Source: an uncultured Acidobacteriota bacterium (GTDB lineage: Bacteria > Acidobacteriota > CAIWXX01). Taken from it: a stretch of 64,000 nt of DNA. A program made the position numbers and the translations under genes. The DNA lies in the NCBI GenBank assembly GCA_903916735.1, contig CAIWXX010000137.1:62001-126000 (forward strand), given 5' to 3'. Below, piece after piece: positions 61,452 to 64,000 of the stretch. A model generated the notes under the pieces. The model ran no database searches and was not told the origin of the DNA. It saw only the letters and a list, made by a program, of their open reading frames with translations. The stretch's first letter is position 1, and each line of letters starts with the position of its first letter.

Positions 61452-62138
61452 GAGGAACTTTATGCTCGCGGTGGTTTTGTCGCCGACATCCGACTGCGAC
61501 AGTGGGTCGATAGCGGAAATCACACACTGTGCGAGCGAGAGCGGGCATCGATCACGCTGATTGATGTCGGTTGCCTATCCGGGGATTTTTTCGAAGTCTG
61601 TCGTGATCAAGGGATCGTCCACGCTCTTGGCTACGAGATCAGTCGGCATGGGCGGGAGATTGCGATCGAGAAGGGCTTGATTGTGCTGATGGAGCCGTCC
61701 CCGGAATCGAATGCGGTTCCGGCCGAAAGCGTGGACGTCATATGTATGCTGGATGATGTCGAGCACCTTCCCGACCCCATGGCCTATTTAAGCCAAGCCT
61801 TTAAGCTGCTTCGCGCCGGCGGTTTGTTGGTCCTGACGACTCCCGATGACTTATCGATCCTGGATCGCCTGTTGGGCGGTCGCTGGGCTGTCTTTGATGG
61901 GCAGGAACACATCCACATATTCAGCTGCCAAGGCTTGGTTCGCCTTCTGGAACAAATTGAATTCCATGTCATTCGCAGCGGCCGACTGTGGAAGCGAACC
62001 ACACTGCACTACCTACTGTCCATCATAGGAGCCTGGGTGAGTCGTGACTCAAGTCATTACAGATCGACGATTCGGCTGGGCCGCTTGAGCATCACTTTCT
62101 ACGCAGGAGAGTGGTATCTGATATTGATGAAGCCGTGA
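61452..62138 (+). pseudogene. SAM-dependent methyltransferase lacking its 5' end
   Basis: The frame is open from a TAA at 61449. It reads EELYARGGFVADIRLRQWV, then motif I ITLIDVGCLSGDFFEVC, ALGYEISRHG (motif II), ICMLDDVEHLPDP (motif III region) and LLRAGGLLVLTTPD, ending at 62138. No ATG, GTG or TTG occurs until 61677, inside the binding domain, and relatives have ~80 more N-terminal residues. It is therefore truncated or frameshifted upstream of 61449. The conserved part is class I methyltransferase type 11/12. Confidence 0.7.
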
Positions 62139-62149
62139 AAAGCTTGAAC

Positions 62150-62540
62150 AGTCCCGCGCTGCGTATAGTGGGAACCTCACGCCGTCGAGCCTGGAAGTAC
62201 GAGCTGCAGAACATGGTTTCCAGCCCGCACGGCCTGGAGGTGACGCTGTGCCACTACCCACCCGGCGCCTCAAAGTGAAACCCCATCGAGCATCTGCTCT
62301 TCAGCCAAGTCAGCAAGAACTCTTGCAGACGAGCCGCTCGTCGACTTCGAAACCATGCTCAAGTTCATCCGCACGACCAAAACAAAAACGGGCCTACGCG
62401 TCAGGGCCACGCTGATGAAAGGGGATTACCCAACGGGCATCACCGTCCCCGCCAATCGGATGGCGAGCGTGAATACTATCCCTCACGAAGTCCTGCCTGC
62501 ATGGAACTACACCATTGTTCCCGACACACCGAAAATATGA
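62150..62540 (+). mobile_element. ISAzo13-type (Rhodopirellula) transposase remnant
   Basis: Three frames in order give RAWKYELQNMVSSPHGLEVT with LCHYPPGASK, NPIEHLLFSQVSKN after a stop, and MLKFIRTTKTKTGLRVRA, PTGITV, HEVLPAWNYTIVP ending at 62540. This is the DDE end of the ISAzo13-family transposase. Two frameshifts and a stop make it inactive. I find no terminal inverted repeats around it. Confidence 0.8.
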
Positions 62541-62729
62541 ATTGGTTCTTGCGCCGCCCCTAAGACGATTGCATGATATGGTTCTGGGGCAGAAGCTGTC
62601 AGGAGCGGGAAGTGGCGATGCTGTTGCTATTGACTAAATCGTGGGGCACGCGCAGGGCTAGGGGCTGATTGTTCCGGTCCAGTCCCCATCTCCTCATCCA
62701 ACATTGACGAGCGAAGCAAGCTCATATTA

Positions 62730-63439
62730 ATGGAGAATACCATGACTCAATTAATGATATCCGAATTGCCTGGTTTGGACTGCGGATTGTGCGGCTATCG
62801 CACATGTGTCGAATTGGCGGAGAAACTGATAACCGAGCCTCAACTGCTGAACGCTGCATCCATCTTTCGGAAGATAAAGTACCCGCGCAACCACGAACAA
62901 CAACGACGGAACCGTGCGCTTCATCTTCATGCTGGACATGCCCGGCAGGAGAAACTACCAGCTAGGGCTTCTCGAAAGCGTCGTGGAGAGACAGTTAGAA
63001 TCGGGAGTTCGACTTTTATCCGGAGCATTTTCCGGAAGAGCCGGGGCCGCGTGAGATTATCCTGCCGCATAATCCTTTGCTGACTCGCGAGATCGATGTT
63101 CAGCCAGGGGAAATCCTTATTGGGCGACCACTGGGAATGTCCAGCGGTTGTCCGATTACACATTGCGGCGTCGCAATGGATGTGGATCGTCGCACGGGTG
63201 TCATTGTCTGGTGTGTGACCGGCCCGCTGCAACCTCGCCAGCAAGGTTTCAAAGATCTCGGTTACTATATAGCTGAAAGATATGAAGGATTAATCACTGA
63301 AGCGCGATGTGATATAAGAATCGGAATGCGCCACTTTTTTCAGCCGCGATTGTGCATGCTGCAGTGGCGGCATAGTGGATTGGTCAATTACCTCAACCGG
63401 ACCTCAACCGGACTCCAGGTGCGCGTCGAAGGGCTATGA
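62730..63439 (+). pseudogene. (Fe-S)-binding protein gene with several frameshifts
   Basis: The start ELPGLDCGLCGYRTCVELAE is the four-Cys cluster domain of a known family of anaerobe Fe-S proteins. The frame then shifts (near 62850 and 62880) to VRFIFMLDMPGRRNYQLGLL, again near 62995 to EFDFYPEHFPEEPGPREIIL, and ends with LTREIDVQPGEILIGRPLGM, CPITHCGVAMDV, VIVWCVTGPLQPRQQGFKDL and LNRTSTGLQVRVEGL, stopping at 63439. The whole protein (~235 aa) can be assembled, so the indels are recent or artefacts. Confidence 0.75.
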
Positions 63440-63527
63440 ATTGGATGAATTTTGATTCCGGCCCGATTAAAATGAAGAGAGACTGGAGAACGAAGATGAC
63501 AATCGAAAAATCAGAGGAAACCTAAGC

Positions 63528-64000
63528 ATGAAAATCGCAAATGACGTGACTGAGTTGATTGGCAACACCCCGTTGGTACGCCTTCGGCGTCTGACCAAGG
63601 GGTGTGTCGCTGATGTCGTTGCCAAGCTGGAATTCTACAACCCTGCGCACAGCGTGAAAGACCGCATCGGCATCTCGATGATCGAAGCCGCCGAGAAAGC
63701 GGGGTTGATGAAGCCTGATACGATCGTCCTGGAACCGACGAGTGGTAATACTGGGATCGCGTTGGCCATGGTTTGCGCGGCGCGTGGCTATAAATGTGCT
63801 TTTACCATGCCGGAGACGATGAGCAAGGAGAGACGAATATTGCTGCGCGCCTATGGCGCCGAATTGGTGCTGACACCGGGCAGTGAAGGAATGCCGGGAG
63901 CGATCCGAAAAGCTGAAGAGATGGCCGCTGCCGATTCACGCTACTTTATCCCGCAGCAGTTCAGGAATCCGGCAAATCCCGAAATTCATCGAAAGACAAC
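63528..64000 (+). CDS. cysK: Cysteine synthase (O-acetylserine sulfhydrylase), N-terminal part
   Basis: 158 codons up to the window edge. The PLP Lys is in [11 protein letters not shown] (near residue 42), [10 protein letters not shown] (near 70) binds the cofactor phosphate and substrate, and IGNTPLVRL opens the protein. It makes cysteine from O-acetylserine and sulfide. ATG 63528 follows AGAGGAAA. The rest of the gene lies to the right. Cystathionine beta-synthase-like relatives share these motifs, but the compact N-terminus without a haem or CBS domain favours CysK. Confidence 0.92.
   Translation, partial: MKIANDVTELIGNTPLVRLRRLTKGCVADVVAKLEFYNPAHSVKDRIGISMIEAAEKAGLMKPDTIVLEPTSGNTGIALAMVCAARGYKCAFTMPETMSKERRILLRAYGAELVLTPGSEGMPGAIRKAEEMAAADSRYFIPQQFRNPANPEIHRKT

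Noticed and set aside
63472-63525. 17-codon ORF just before cysK
   Set aside because: Possible leader peptide, but it has no Cys codons or attenuator-like hairpins after it, so no reason to call it.
1-64000. tRNA, rRNA genes and CRISPR arrays
   Set aside because: I looked for cloverleaf ends, rRNA blocks and regularly spaced repeats by eye and found none.

Overview
The window reads as chromosome of a Gram-negative anaerobe. Supporting signs are an Hdr-Flx electron-bifurcating complex, a tungsten-type aldehyde:ferredoxin oxidoreductase, several ferredoxin-like proteins, TonB receptors, outer-membrane barrels and a multihaem c-type lipoprotein. A Pkn-type kinase with TPRs, an Oar-like receptor fragment and an ISAzo13-type transposase remnant would suit Acidobacteriota or a deltaproteobacterial lineage. 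The sequence alone does not decide the phylum. Intact operons alternate with an unusually dense set of broken genes and a dispersed intergenic repeat (three copies).

Layout. 1-1.2 kb: end of queD, repeat copy 1, an Sfp-type phosphopantetheinyl transferase. 1.9-9.4 kb: promoter with a Rex-like operator, then response regulator, 50-aa ORF, hdrC, hdrB, hdrA, flxD/mvhD, flxC-, flxB- and flxA-like genes, almost all overlapping by 1-4 nt. 9.5-14.1 kb: a VapC remnant, a PilZ protein, an MltF-like pseudogene, a B12-binding radical SAM protein, and methyltransferase and glycosyltransferase remnants. 14.1-19.1 kb: an EF-P variant, a ferredoxin protein and an ABC exporter with a secreted partner. 19.1-24.7 kb: a TonB receptor fragment, a 1129-aa Ser/Thr kinase, queC, repeat copy 3. 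24.7-32.6 kb (minus): acvB/virJ and mprF (lysyl-phosphatidylglycerol metabolism), an amino-acid permease, hutU. 32.6-37 kb: mobile-element debris, a phosphodiesterase, a broken DUF2284 gene, a tetrahaem lipoprotein.

37.4-56 kb is the most interesting part. On the minus strand lie an outer-membrane porin and a 766-aa fusion of ethanolamine ammonia-lyase large (EutB) and small (EutC) subunits that begins with a clear signal peptide. Next come an unknown membrane protein, a BtuD/BtuF/BtuC-like transporter, and six genes in the order AAA+ (MoxR), DUF58, BatD/MxaA-like, VWA, MxaK-like, VWA. That is the gene order of mxaRSACKL, the maturation module of periplasmic methanol dehydrogenase. A PotD-like binding lipoprotein follows. 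There is no methanol dehydrogenase, no EutA reactivase and no microcompartment gene. Divergently on the plus strand, a cobalamin riboswitch with a terminator precedes a btuB-like TonB receptor. I propose an extracytoplasmic, B12-dependent ethanolamine lyase served by its own B12 import chain and matured or reactivated by an Mxa-type AAA+/VWA machine. The sequence shows the parts; the connection is inference.

56.5-60.8 kb: aldehyde:ferredoxin oxidoreductase, an unknown 211-aa protein, a MoaD-like protein and a convergent cofactor-modifying radical SAM gene. These could oxidise the acetaldehyde made by the lyase and return electrons to ferredoxin, which the Hdr-Flx complex could use. 61.4-64 kb: broken methyltransferase, ISAzo13 transposase and Fe-S protein genes, then the start of cysK.
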